From NCBI RefSeq assembly GCF_029946505.1, contig NZ_JARZHG010000051.1:1-64000 (forward strand): a stretch of DNA of 64,000 nt, read 5' to 3'. Every line of letters begins with the position of its first letter. Position 1 is the stretch's first letter. Below, piece by piece: positions 16,363 through 26,124 of the stretch. The position numbers were made by a program, and so were the translations under genes. The notes beneath the pieces were generated by a model that had not been told where the DNA came from, ran no database searches, and worked only from the letters and a program-made list of their open reading frames with translations. The DNA is from Polyangium sp. y55x31. GTDB taxonomy: Bacteria; Myxococcota_A; Polyangia; Polyangiales; Polyangiaceae.

Positions 16363-18194
16363 TCGGCCGCCTCGGCATCCGCGCGAAGCTCATCATCGCG
16401 TCGGTCGTGCTCATGCTCGTCGCGGGCTTCGCGATCGAGCGGTTCGGCTCGCGCTCGCTCGAAGCGCTCATGATCGAACGCACGACGGTGCAGCTCACGG
16501 GCGAGCTTCGCCTCTGCGAGGACATCGTCCGGCGCCGCTGCGAGGCGTCGCCATGCGCCGAGGGCCACACGCTCGACGCCCTCGCCGACGAGCTCGGCAC
16601 GCTCGCCGGCGGACGCATCACGCTCATCGCGCCGGGCGGCGCCGTGCTCGGCGACTCCGAGCTCACCCCGGACGAGATCTCGCGCACGGAGAACCACGCC
16701 TCGCGCGAGGAGGTCGCTTCCGCGCTCGGGACCGGCACCGGCAGCGCGTTCCGCTACAGCGGCACCCTCGGCCAGCGCATGATCTACGCCGCGCGCCGCT
16801 ACCCGAAACCCGAGCAAGGCGTCTCCGTCGTGCGCATCGCCGTGCCGCTCACCGGCGTCGACGCCGCCATCGGGAGCGCGCGCCTCTTCTTGCTCGTGGG
16901 CATCGCCGTCGCGATCGCCGCGGCCGTGGCGATGAGCGCGTTCGGCACGTACCTGCTCACGCGCCCCGTCCGCAGCTTGACCGAGGCCGCGCTGGCGATG
17001 GCCGGCGGCAACCTCGCGATCCACGCGCCCGCGCAGGGCACCGACGAGACCGCGCAGCTCGGCCGCGCCCTGAACCGCCTCTCGAGCGAGCTGCTCGCCG
17101 CGATCGAAGAGCTCCGCGACGAGCGTGATCTCCTCGCCTCGATCCTCGACGGCATGAACGAAGGCGTGCTCGTCACCGACGGCGACGCGCGGATCGTCCT
17201 CGCGAACCGCGCGCTCCGCGGCATGACGCTCGTCGGCGAAGGAACCATCGGCAAGAGCGTGATCGAGGTCATCCGCAACGCCTCGCTCCAGGAGGCGCTC
17301 GATCGTGCCGCGGCGAGCAGCGAAGCCGTCGTGCGCGAGGTCGAGCTCTCGGGCCTGCTCCCGCGCAAGCTCCTCGTCCGTGTCTCCAAGCTCCCGAGCC
17401 GCAAGGATCGTGATCGTCAGAGCACCAACGATCGTGGCCTCATCGCCGTCTTCCACGACGTCACGGACCTAAGGCGCCTGGAGACGATCCGCACCGACTT
17501 CGTTGCGAACGTCTCGCACGAGCTCCGCACGCCGGTCACGGCCATCAGCACCGCGGCCGAGACGCTTTTGGCCGGCGCGCTCGCCGAGCCCGAAGAGGCC
17601 GCCGAGTTCGTCGACGTCATCGATCGTCACGCCAAGCGCCTTCGCCAGCTCGTCGACGACCTGCTCGATCTCTCGAAGATCGAGAGCAAAAACTACCGCT
17701 TGAAGCTCGTCGAGCAGGACGTGATTCCTGCCGTCACGCACGTCACGCGTCTGCTCGACGAGGCCGCGCGCCGCCGCAAGGTCGAGCTTCGCATCGAGCG
17801 CCCCGAGGGCCCGCTGCCGGCGCGTATCGATCGCCGCGCGATGGAGCAGGTCCTCATGAACCTTTGCGACAACGCCACGAAGTACGCCGGCGAAGGCGCG
17901 CACGTCGTCGTCACCGCGCGCCCGAAGGACGGCGGCGGCGTGGAGATCCGCGTGAAGGACGACGGCCCTGGCATCCCGCCGGCGCACCTCGGCCGCATTT
18001 TCGAGCGCTTCTACCGCGTCGACGCGGGCCGCTCGCGTGACCTCGGGGGCACGGGCCTCGGCCTCAGTATCGTCAAGCACCTCGTGGAGCTCATGAACGG
18101 CACGATCGACGTGGAGAGCGAGCTCGGAAAAGGCTCGACGTTCACGGTGCGGCTTCCGCCCACGGGCGAAAGACAGTCTCGCGACCGCGCGTAG
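16359..18194 (+). CDS. phoR: Phosphate-regulon sensor histidine kinase PhoR
   Basis: This 611-residue kinase has two membrane segments (about residues 8-27 and 173-196) enclosing a periplasmic domain of about 145 residues, then HAMP, a PAS-like region (about 255-370), the HisKA domain with His387 in VSHELRTP, and HATPase motifs MNLCDNATKYAG, DDGPGIP and GGTGLGLSIVKHLVE. The ATG overlaps the phoB stop (ATGA). The extracytoplasmic domain is larger than in E. coli PhoR, as in the PhoR/PhoP-type kinases of other phyla. It probably reads phosphate status through PstB/PhoU encoded at 29-31 kb. Confidence 0.92.
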   Translation: MIGRLGIRAKLIIASVVLMLVAGFAIERFGSRSLEALMIERTTVQLTGELRLCEDIVRRRCEASPCAEGHTLDALADELGTLAGGRITLIAPGGAVLGDSELTPDEISRTENHASREEVASALGTGTGSAFRYSGTLGQRMIYAARRYPKPEQGVSVVRIAVPLTGVDAAIGSARLFLLVGIAVAIAAAVAMSAFGTYLLTRPVRSLTEAALAMAGGNLAIHAPAQGTDETAQLGRALNRLSSELLAAIEELRDERDLLASILDGMNEGVLVTDGDARIVLANRALRGMTLVGEGTIGKSVIEVIRNASLQEALDRAAASSEAVVREVELSGLLPRKLLVRVSKLPSRKDRDRQSTNDRGLIAVFHDVTDLRRLETIRTDFVANVSHELRTPVTAISTAAETLLAGALAEPEEAAEFVDVIDRHAKRLRQLVDDLLDLSKIESKNYRLKLVEQDVIPAVTHVTRLLDEAARRRKVELRIERPEGPLPARIDRRAMEQVLMNLCDNATKYAGEGAHVVVTARPKDGGGVEIRVKDDGPGIPPAHLGRIFERFYRVDAGRSRDLGGTGLGLSIVKHLVELMNGTIDVESELGKGSTFTVRLPPTGERQSRDRA

Positions 18195-18272
18195 CGAGCT
18201 CTCGCCTTCACTTCCAAAAAAAGAATCCGTTCGGGCTTTTGCTGCGGGCCCCGGCTCTGGCACATTTCGATC

Positions 18273-20435
18273 ATGCTGAGCCGTAGAAGCTTCCTTCGCG
18301 CAACCGTCGTCACCGTAGGCGCCGCCTTCGTCCCTGGATGCGGCGACGATCCCTCGAACACCCCGGGCAATCGCGAGCTCGTGGAGGGGAAGGGATATTT
18401 CCCGCAATCCGTCGCCTCGGGGGATCCGCGCCCGGAGAGCGTCGTCGTCTGGACGCGCGTCGTCGACGGCGAAAAGGCGGGCTGGGACCTCGACGTCGAG
18501 CTCGAGGTCGCGCTCGACGCCGCATTCACGAAGCCCGTCTCCGGCCCCATCAAGCTCCGCGCCCTCGCCGCCTACGACAACTGCGTCAAGGCGCGCATCG
18601 TCGGCGACCCCGGCACGACCTATTACTATCGATTCGTCTACGAGCGCGGCGGGATCTATTACGTCTCCCGTGTCGGCCGCACGAAGACGGCGCCCGCGGA
18701 GGACGCGGACGTGCCGGTGCGCTTCGCCTTCGTCTCCTGCCAGGATTTCGTCGGGCGGTATTACAACACGCTGCTCGCGCTGGGGGACGAGGACCTCGAT
18801 TTCGTGGTGCACCTCGGCGATTACATTTACGAGACCACGGGCGACCCCTCGTTCCAGACGCCGGACGAGGCGCGCAAGGTCGTCTTCCGCGACCCGGCCT
18901 CGGCCATCGAGCTCGGGGCGAATGGCGAAGAGAAGTTCTACGCGGCGAAATCGCTCGACAACTACCGCGACCTCTACCGGACCTATCGCGGAGACCCCGC
19001 GCTCCAGGCCATCCACGAAAAATTCCCGATGATCCCGACCTGGGACGATCACGAATTCTCGAACGACTGCTGGGGCGCGAACGCCACGTACCTGAGCGGC
19101 CGCGCGAGCGAGCTCGACGTCGCGCGCCGGAAGGCCGCGAACCAGGCCTGGTTCGAGTACCAGCCGGTCGATTACGCCGACGACCCCGACTTCAAGTACG
19201 ACCCCGCCGCCGATTTCCCGAACGACATCCGCATCTATCGCGACTTCACGTACGGCAAGCACGTCCACCTCGTCGTGACCGACCTCCGGAGCCACCGACC
19301 CGATCACCTGATCCCCGAGGACGCGTTCCCCGGCGCGGTCATCTTCGACCAGGCCACGCTCACGGCCTCGCCGGGCGGCTTGCCTGGCCCCACGATCGCC
19401 ACGCCTTACGTGAACATCGACGACGCCTCTTATGCCCCCTACAAGAGCGTCCTCTCGCAGGCCGCGATGGCCGCGGACTATGACGCCACGAAGGTCACGG
19501 GCAACGTCAGCGTCGATTACATCAACGCCGTCGTCGCCCAGATCAACGAGCCGGCCATCCCGCCCATCGATCCCGCGGGCCTGCCGCGAGGCCTCTCGTA
19601 TTTCGACCTCAACAAGGTCAGCTTCTACGCGCAGATCGGCACGCGGTATTTCGTCCACAAGGACGCGTTCGACGTCTTCAGCACGCTCCGTTATGCCGCC
19701 GATCCCAAAACGCAAGACGTCATGGGCGAAGCGCAGGAGACCTGGTTCCTCGAGACGCTCACGGGCTCCACGAAGACGTGGAAGGTCTGGGCGAACGAAT
19801 TCAACATCGTCCCTGTCCAGGTCGATCTACGGCAGGTCGTGGGCATTCCGGCGAACGTACAGCGCCGCTTCTACATGGGCGTCGAGGGCTGGGACGGTTT
19901 CCGCGACAAACGAAACGAGCTGCTCGGCAAGATCGGCGGGCTCGGCAATGTCGTCGCATTGACCGGCGACTTGCACACGTTCATGGCGGGCACGCCCTGG
20001 GCCGAGCAGGATTCCTCGAAGAAGATCGTCGAGTTCATGACCGGCGGCGTCTCCTCGACGCCCTTCCGCGACGAGCTCAGCTCGCAGGTGAAATCCGACC
20101 CCGTCCTGAGCCAGATCCCCGCCGCGCCGCTGCTCGCGCTCCAGATCGACGACCTCGTGCTCGACACCGAGACGAAGGTGAACCCGCACCTCGCCCACGC
20201 CGAAAGCAACACGCACGGGTATGCCGTCGCCGAGGTGAGCGCCGCGGAGATCGTGGTCACCATGCATTCGGTCTCCGGCAAGGAGGTCACGACGAATTAT
20301 GCCGGCAAGACGGCGGAACTCGTGGCCAAGATGCACAAGACGCGCTTCAAGACGGTGGCCGGCGGGAGCGACCTTTTCAAGGAGATCGACGGCGCGTGGA
20401 AGCGGTGGGATTCGGAGACGCTGATGTGGGTGTGA
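18273..20435 (+). CDS. phoD: PhoD-family alkaline phosphatase / phosphodiesterase
   Basis: This 720-residue exported phosphatase releases phosphate from organic esters. It starts with a twin-arginine signal (SRRSFLR) followed by VTVGAAFVPGC, so it may be lipidated after Tat export. Metal-site motifs of the PhoD family are in order: AFVSCQDF, VVHLGDYIYE, PTWDDHEFSNDCWG and VALTGDLHTF. It is longer than typical PhoD (about 550-600 residues), with an expanded middle (about residues 330-450). It lies 78 nt after phoR and fits the Pho regulon, although I see no PHO box in the gap; it may be read through from phoBR. Confidence 0.92.
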   Translation: MLSRRSFLRATVVTVGAAFVPGCGDDPSNTPGNRELVEGKGYFPQSVASGDPRPESVVVWTRVVDGEKAGWDLDVELEVALDAAFTKPVSGPIKLRALAAYDNCVKARIVGDPGTTYYYRFVYERGGIYYVSRVGRTKTAPAEDADVPVRFAFVSCQDFVGRYYNTLLALGDEDLDFVVHLGDYIYETTGDPSFQTPDEARKVVFRDPASAIELGANGEEKFYAAKSLDNYRDLYRTYRGDPALQAIHEKFPMIPTWDDHEFSNDCWGANATYLSGRASELDVARRKAANQAWFEYQPVDYADDPDFKYDPAADFPNDIRIYRDFTYGKHVHLVVTDLRSHRPDHLIPEDAFPGAVIFDQATLTASPGGLPGPTIATPYVNIDDASYAPYKSVLSQAAMAADYDATKVTGNVSVDYINAVVAQINEPAIPPIDPAGLPRGLSYFDLNKVSFYAQIGTRYFVHKDAFDVFSTLRYAADPKTQDVMGEAQETWFLETLTGSTKTWKVWANEFNIVPVQVDLRQVVGIPANVQRRFYMGVEGWDGFRDKRNELLGKIGGLGNVVALTGDLHTFMAGTPWAEQDSSKKIVEFMTGGVSSTPFRDELSSQVKSDPVLSQIPAAPLLALQIDDLVLDTETKVNPHLAHAESNTHGYAVAEVSAAEIVVTMHSVSGKEVTTNYAGKTAELVAKMHKTRFKTVAGGSDLFKEIDGAWKRWDSETLMWV

Positions 20436-20453
20436 CGGTCACGCGTACCGCCG

Positions 20454-21461
20454 TCAACCGCCGCCGCTGACCCCGGACCCGGCCTCGAAGCACGCCGACT
20501 CGACGCTCGCGTGCCAGGGGTGCTTCGGCCGGAGCTTCTCGCATCGTTCGCGCGTGGGGAAGCAGAAGTACGATCGGTACGACTGCCATGCTCCCAGGTT
20601 CGAGTAATCCGTCTTCATCGCGTAGCAGTGGACCCGAGGGGCCGCCGAGCAAGTCCCGATCTCTTCCGGGCGGCCCCCCCGAATGCGGACCTCGTCCATC
20701 AGGTCCTCGCGGCCGGAGGCGCAGGCCTCCTCGCTCGGGTAGCACTCGTTGGGGATCAACTCCTTGGGGTCGGACGGCCCGGCGAGGCAATGCCACGGCC
20801 CTGTGTGCGTGCTCGGATGCGGCTTGTCTTTGGGCCGGCACGAGACGGACGCGTCCAGCCAGTCCGGGGGGTCGGACATCGACGACCAGATATTGACCCG
20901 CAGCGCCGGCCATTCCCCCGCGGCTCGCTTGATCTCCGCCCTGGCCTGCGTCGCGGACGGAGCCCGCAAGAGGAGCCGGAAGCGCGCGCTCTCCTCCTCC
21001 CGCGGCGCGGACGCGGTCGCCGTGCGCGCCTCTCCGCTGCCCACGGTGAGCAGCTCGACCTCGTCGCGGCCCCAGCGGCCCCAGAGAGCTCTGGCCAGGT
21101 TGTCCCAACCTTCCCCCTCATGACGCACGGTCGACACCTCCCCATCGTGACGCACCACCAGGCAGGTGCCGCCCGGCTCGCTGATACAGCCATGAACAGG
21201 CCGTCCGGCGGAGATCCGGCGAGCCAGCCCGGCACGCGCCCGCGCCTCGCAGGAGGCTGCATCGTCGCCCTCGCGGCAACGGCTGCTGGCTTTGGAGCCG
21301 TGCCAGTGCCGCAGGAGGACGGTGTCGCCCTGGAGGCTCTCCCAGAAGCCGCGCACCGTCTGATCATTGCAGTCCGCCACCGAGCGCGGGCTCGGCGTCG
21401 CGCAGGCGCACAGCGCGAAAACCACGGTGAACGGAGCGGCACGGGCGCCGATGGGGCTCAT
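20454..21461 (-). CDS. Cys-rich lipoprotein of unknown function
   Basis: This 335-residue protein has a lipoprotein signal (TVVFALCAC). The mature part has about 16 cysteines, grouped mainly in the C-terminal half around Trp/Tyr/Pro-rich segments (GPWHCLAGPSD, ECYPSEEACASGREDLMDE, YRSYFCFPTRERCEKLRPK). That spacing suggests small disulphide-bonded modules, which recur in secreted myxobacterial proteins. No enzyme motif is seen. It converges on phoD with 18 nt between stops. Confidence 0.75.
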   Translation of the reverse strand: MSPIGARAAPFTVVFALCACATPSPRSVADCNDQTVRGFWESLQGDTVLLRHWHGSKASSRCREGDDAASCEARARAGLARRISAGRPVHGCISEPGGTCLVVRHDGEVSTVRHEGEGWDNLARALWGRWGRDEVELLTVGSGEARTATASAPREEESARFRLLLRAPSATQARAEIKRAAGEWPALRVNIWSSMSDPPDWLDASVSCRPKDKPHPSTHTGPWHCLAGPSDPKELIPNECYPSEEACASGREDLMDEVRIRGGRPEEIGTCSAAPRVHCYAMKTDYSNLGAWQSYRSYFCFPTRERCEKLRPKHPWHASVESACFEAGSGVSGGG

Positions 21462-21550
21462 GCAGCCTTCCCGATCCGCCAGGCATCACGCATCTGCCAG
21501 CCAACGAAAGCACCTCCGCGCAGTGGCGTCAAAGGCCTCGACATGCACGG

Positions 21551-21965
21551 GCGCCGTTAAGGCCTGACACGCGGCATCCGTCGTCGACGCCGCGTGTTCT
21601 GCCGCCGGACGGGTGACATCGCCGGGCGAGGGCGCGTGTCATGGCGCCCGCCCGGCGACGCTCGCCCGGATGCAGGTCGTTCCTGGGGCGCAACAAGGCC
21701 CGTCGGCGGTCGACGGCCCGTGTTCGGCAGCTCGACAAGGACCATCCGCCGCCGGTGGTTCGTGTTTGGAGGCTCGACCTTCCCCAGGGAAGGCGCCCTG
21801 CCCCGTGTTCGGCGGCGGGACGAGTGCGTTCTGACGTCGACGACCCGTGTTCAGCTTCGTGCCAGGGGTCCCCGGCGGGGACATCGGTTGTCGGTGGGGA
21901 GAACAGGCGGGGACGAGTGTGGATGTCGTGTGTCGAGGATGCCCAAGAGCCGACGGCTCGGGGAC
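21551..21965. repeat. Degenerate 42-bp tandem array
   Basis: A 42-bp unit with the recurring start CGTGTTCGGC recurs at 21593, 21635, 21678, 21719, 21761, 21804 and 21846, with weaker copies before and after (about 21554, 21885, 21927). Copies are only partly similar outside this start. The period is a multiple of three and open frames run through on both strands, but the translations are low-complexity Arg/Pro strings without any start signal, so I treat it as non-coding. It fills most of the 21462-22099 gap and abuts the transposase remnant. Confidence 0.75.
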
Positions 21966-22099
21966 GGGCCGATCGACACCTCGATTGCGTTGTCGACCTC
22001 GACCTGCACGTCTGGAAAACAGCTCGGCAGATCGTTTGCAAGGCTCTCTCGCGTCCATGGCCCGCCGGCACTGCCTCTCCAGGCGCACCATCCCAGGGG

Positions 22100-22745
22100 T
22101 GTGCAGCGGTGGTGGGCGCGTTCGCGGAGGAGCTATCGAGATCGTATCGATGGCGCGCGAAGCGTATGTTTGGCCTTTCGAGCGTTGAAGATGCGTTTCC
22201 CGGAGCCGTGACAGTCATCCAGCGATTCGACTCGGCGCTGCGGCTGAACGTGCATGCGCATACGCTCGTGCTGGATGGTGTGTACGTGCGGCGCGCGGGT
22301 ATGGATGGAGAATGCTTGTCGTTTCTGCGGCTGTCAGCGCCGACGGAGGGTGAGGTCCAGAATGTCGCCGAGCGGACCGCAAAGCGGGTGGCGGCGATAT
22401 TGAAGAACCGGGGCCGCTCGATCGAAGGCCTATCTGGCCGTGAAGTGGGAGACGATATCGAGCCTGCGCTTATGGCTTGTTATGACGTGGCGGCGCGAGC
22501 GCCTGCGCTGCGCGTGGTGGAGCCGAGCCGAATACGTGAGGATGAGCGTGTAGCTGTCGTGATGGGTTTCAACGTCCACGCGGGAGCAGCGATCGATGGT
22601 CGGGATGTTCGCCATCGATGTGACAGCGTGTCCGAAGTGTGCGAGCACGATGCGGTGGCGAAACGTTGCGCTTACACCGGATGCGATTCGCGAAGGGTTG
22701 GCCCGCGGGGCTCTCGGCGCGTGGCCGATGCGTACGTGTACCCGC
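22100..22745 (+). pseudogene. IS91-type transposase remnant
   Basis: The translation from about 22100 contains FPGAVTVIQRFDSALRLN followed by VHAHTLVLDGVYV, the core HUH-type transposase region of IS91-family elements, then the start of the GFNVHAGAAI segment near 22565. The next recognisable family part, FAIDVTACPKCASTMRW (from 22605), is in a different frame and normally lies over 100 residues further on. So an internal deletion plus frameshift has joined the two. The N-terminal zinc-finger region is also missing. The rest, 22746-22985, shows no recognisable coding. It is a dead relic of a rolling-circle element. Confidence 0.75.
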
Positions 22746-22985
22746 AGTGCCAGAGAATTCGATGACGAGCTCGACTTTCCGCGCGAGGCCCACGCGTGGT
22801 GGCGTCATGCCGTAGTCGGGGATACGGCCGCGGCGGGGGCGGCGGGGCGACGGTTCCTGCTCGAGGGGGAAATTGGCTGGTTATTTGCCCTAAGCGCCAC
22901 GTTCGGCGAACAGGGGCACGTGCCCGGCGTGGGCAACGTGCATTCGAATCTGTCGGTCGCGCTCGTCATCGCGGGCTAGGACGGA

Positions 22986-24674
22986 TCAGGGAGCCGCGCA
23001 TAAAAGGCGCGGCTCCCGCCGGATCGCGTCGGCCTGCCAGCACTTCTTCTCCACGTTATACGAGATCTTGTCGCCGAACTCGATCCGGCCGACGACACGC
23101 GCGCCCTTGGGGTCGACCTCGACGACGTCCTCGTCGATGTTCACGAATGCGACGTGTCCCTCGCTGCGGATCGGGCTGTCGAGGAAGCGCATCTGCTTGA
23201 CGCCGAACCATTCGACCGGCTGGAGCGTGCCTCCGCGGGGCAGGCGCACGATACCACCACGCTCCTCGGCGTCCCCGACCGCGAAGACGCGATCCCCACT
23301 GTCGAAGACGATGGGGTAATGGTGGGTGTGATCCTCGAACGACCCGAGGCGCTCCGGCGTGACGTCGAGCGACGGTGTCTCCAGCGAGACGCGCCGGACC
23401 TTCATTTCGTGCGCGCTGTAGGACGTGAACACGACGTCGTGCTTGGTGAGGCTCGGCTCCCAGTCCTCGTCGATGGAGCTGAAGTCCGGCGAACGGGACG
23501 CGAGGCCGCGCCCGAGGCGGACGACGTGCTCGGACCAGATGAAGTAGGCATCATCGCGCGTGCCGAGCGCGGCAAAGACGGGGTCGCTGGGGACGGGGAC
23601 GTCCGGGGCCACGTCGAAGCGCTTCGCGAGATCCTGGAGAGGCATGAACACGTAGGGGCGCATCGCGTCCACGGGCCCGGCGGCGATGTCGATGGGATTG
23701 CCGAGGCGCGGAGACTCCGTGCTCGCCGCGTCCACCACGAGGGCCTCGGTGTCCCTCACGCTGAGCACGCGATCACGCGCAGCGTCGTGATAAAGCAGAC
23801 CGCCGCTCCAGGCGTACATCAGCCTGAAGAAGATGAGGTCGGTCGATTTCCTCGGGTACCGGTGCTCGAACCGCTCCGCGTCGCGGTCCTGGACGACGAG
23901 CGCCGCGGAGCTCGTCAGGTACGCGACGCGCGACGCGTCGAGCGGGACGACGGCGATCGCCTCGCTGTCCTTGCTCGGCGCTCGTTTCGCCGTCCACGGC
24001 GCGCCGCCTCCGTCGAGGGGAATGACGGTCGCGCCGTTTCCCGCGGCGGCGGCGACGGCCCGCGCGTCGTGCGAGAAGCGGATCTGCGCGGGCTTCACCA
24101 CGCGAGAGCGGTGAACCTCGACGAGCGACGGAAACTCGAGGACGACGAGCTCGGCCTGCTTGTCGGCTTCGGAGGGGCTGTCGGGCGCAGGGCGCGGGGT
24201 GGACTCGGCGTAGGCGATCCGGCGTCCGTCGGCCGAGACGGCGACGGCCGAGAGGGCGCCCGTTCGGAGGCGCGCGCGCCGCGCCAGGGTCTGCGCCTCC
24301 AGGAGCCAGAGGCCGCTGTCAGCTTGGACGAGGAGCCACGCGGGATCGGCGAGGAGGTGCAGCGAGCGGGCGACGTGGCGGCCGAATCCACGTCCCGAGG
24401 GCGTGGCCCAGACGGTCCCTCGTTCGGCGGGGCGTTCGTCGCGCGCGGGCCGGATGCCCACGAGGCCGAGGCGGCGCTCCGGGACGAGGTCGACCCGGTC
24501 CGCGGGAAACGGCATCGGGGGGGGCGGGACGTCGACCACCGACGCGGACGCGGACGCGGACGGCGCGGACGTGGACGTGTCGTGTTTCGTTCTCACGACG
24601 ATCATCGCGCCGGCCATCGCGACGAGCATCAAGATGGCGAAGCTGCCTAGGAGGTACTGGGCGGGACGGCGCAT
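22986..24674 (-). CDS. Membrane-anchored beta-propeller-like protein
   Basis: This 562-residue protein has one N-terminal membrane anchor (LLGSFAILMLVAMAGAMIVV), a short Ser/Ala linker, and then repeated beta strands in the style of WD40/PQQ propellers (for example GALSAVAVSADGRRIAYAES and RFSHDARAVAAAAGNGATVI). These suggest a periplasmic seven- or eight-bladed propeller. No catalytic residues are evident. It follows the lipoprotein gene at 24760-25959 by 85 nt on the same strand; that protein also ends in a propeller-like domain, so they may be related in role. Confidence 0.78.
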   Translation of the reverse strand: MRRPAQYLLGSFAILMLVAMAGAMIVVRTKHDTSTSAPSASASASVVDVPPPPMPFPADRVDLVPERRLGLVGIRPARDERPAERGTVWATPSGRGFGRHVARSLHLLADPAWLLVQADSGLWLLEAQTLARRARLRTGALSAVAVSADGRRIAYAESTPRPAPDSPSEADKQAELVVLEFPSLVEVHRSRVVKPAQIRFSHDARAVAAAAGNGATVIPLDGGGAPWTAKRAPSKDSEAIAVVPLDASRVAYLTSSAALVVQDRDAERFEHRYPRKSTDLIFFRLMYAWSGGLLYHDAARDRVLSVRDTEALVVDAASTESPRLGNPIDIAAGPVDAMRPYVFMPLQDLAKRFDVAPDVPVPSDPVFAALGTRDDAYFIWSEHVVRLGRGLASRSPDFSSIDEDWEPSLTKHDVVFTSYSAHEMKVRRVSLETPSLDVTPERLGSFEDHTHHYPIVFDSGDRVFAVGDAEERGGIVRLPRGGTLQPVEWFGVKQMRFLDSPIRSEGHVAFVNIDEDVVEVDPKGARVVGRIEFGDKISYNVEKKCWQADAIRREPRLLCAAP

Positions 24675-24759
24675 CGGGCGGCGCTAAGGTGGCGGCTCCT
24701 CGCGCGGTGGTCAATCCTGTCGTCCGGCCGCCCGTCTTCCCCCCAGCGTCGCCGGCCGC

Positions 24760-25959
24760 CTACTTGTGGACGGCCCAGACGTCGCCGCCGAAGTAATTGC
24801 CCCAGTAGACGTGTTTCGCGTCGACCGCGACACCCACCGGCTGCGGTTGACCCGACGCCACCACGGTGACGGCCTTGGTGGTCTTGTCGACACGCAACAC
24901 CTCGGACCCGTACGTCGCCGTATAGAATGCGCTCGTGTCCTCCGCGAGCTGCGTGGAGACGCGGCCAGGGCCGAGGTCGTACTCCTGGGTCGCCGCTCCG
25001 CCGCCGCTCGGGATGCGGAAGAGGTACTGCGACGACTGGCTCGTGATCAGGTAATCGCCCCCCGGGAGCATGAGGACGCCGCCGCTGTAGTTGCCCGGGA
25101 TGGTCCCGAGCGTCGTCGTGGCGCCGCCGCCGATCGGGGTCCAGTTCAAACCGCCCGTCCCGGCGTAGATGGTCCACACGTGACGCGTCGGTTCGATCAG
25201 CACTGCGCCGATGCTGGTGAACCCGCTCGCCACGGTCTGAATGGGGCCGCCGCCGGCGAGGGGCGCCTTGCTCAACGTGCCGGCGCTGTAGTCGGTCCAG
25301 TAGAGATCGCTGCCCACCACGTGGATGTCGACCATGAACGAGGACGCCGTGTAGAGCGTGGTCGCCGTGTACGGCGGCGTCTTCTGGATCCTCGTGATCC
25401 TGTCGTTGTCGTAGTGTCCGAGCACGTAAACGTACGTGTCGTCGACCGCGAGGTTCGTGATCCTGCCGAGCCCGCTGGCGATCGGGAAGGCCATGCACGA
25501 GCCCGCGACCTCGCAGCCGTTCGAGGGGTCGTCGTCGCAATCGGAACGGCCCGGATCACACGCAGCGATCACGCAGCTCCCGGCGCTGCATCCAGGCGTC
25601 CCGTTCGTGGCGGTGCATGCCGCCCCGCAGGCCCCGCAGTGGGCAGGATCGACCTGCGTGTCGACCTCGCAGCCATTCGCCGCATTCCCGTCGCAATCGG
25701 CGTGGCCAGGCTCGCATGCATCGCCCCCCTGCCCGCCGCTCCCGCCCTGTCCACCCGCAGCGCCCGCGCCCCCCTCGCCGCCCGTGCCGCCCACGCCGCC
25801 GGTGCCGCCCGTGGCGTCCATGCCGCCCGTGCCGCCCACGCCGCCGGTGCCGCCCTGTCCTCCGCTTCCCTGTGCCGAGCTCGAGGGGTTCTCCTCGACC
25901 GTTCCACCACAAGCGGTGAGAACGATCATCCCTGCGACCATCCAAACATGTCGACTCAT
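24760..25959 (-). CDS. Lipoprotein with Gly-rich spacer, Cys-rich motif and propeller domain
   Basis: This 399-residue protein starts MSRHVWMVAGMIVLTAC, a clear lipobox. A Gly/Thr/Val low-complexity spacer (about residues 30-80, GGTGGVGGTGG type) leads to a Cys-rich module with repeated DCDGNAANGCEVDTQVDPAH and CGACGAAC motifs (about 80-145). These resemble the short disulphide repeats common in myxobacterial surface proteins. The last 250 residues are beta-propeller-like strands (VDDTYVYVLGHYD, VGSDLYWTDYSAG, VDAKHVYWGNYFGG). It is probably a surface-exposed binding protein; the ligand is unknown. Confidence 0.82.
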   Translation of the reverse strand: MSRHVWMVAGMIVLTACGGTVEENPSSSAQGSGGQGGTGGVGGTGGMDATGGTGGVGGTGGEGGAGAAGGQGGSGGQGGDACEPGHADCDGNAANGCEVDTQVDPAHCGACGAACTATNGTPGCSAGSCVIAACDPGRSDCDDDPSNGCEVAGSCMAFPIASGLGRITNLAVDDTYVYVLGHYDNDRITRIQKTPPYTATTLYTASSFMVDIHVVGSDLYWTDYSAGTLSKAPLAGGGPIQTVASGFTSIGAVLIEPTRHVWTIYAGTGGLNWTPIGGGATTTLGTIPGNYSGGVLMLPGGDYLITSQSSQYLFRIPSGGGAATQEYDLGPGRVSTQLAEDTSAFYTATYGSEVLRVDKTTKAVTVVASGQPQPVGVAVDAKHVYWGNYFGGDVWAVHK

Positions 25960-26124
25960 CCAGCTTCTCTCCGTCGATCAGCAGCGCCGTGCGCTCCTGA
26001 TGGCCGAAACGAAGCCCTCGGCCGAACCGTCAGGCGATGCTCGAAGATTCTTGCACGCCGGCTTCTAGCGTCGGTCTCCCGCCGCCCGCCGTCCCCCAGC
26101 GTCGCCACCGCCGCCCCGATCACG

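Noticed and set aside
18195-18272. PHO box before phoD
   Set aside because: No CTGTCA-like pair was found in this gap.
24766-26124. Upstream extension of the Cys-rich protein gene at 26125
   Set aside because: The extension is antisense to the lipoprotein gene and carries no recognisable domain.
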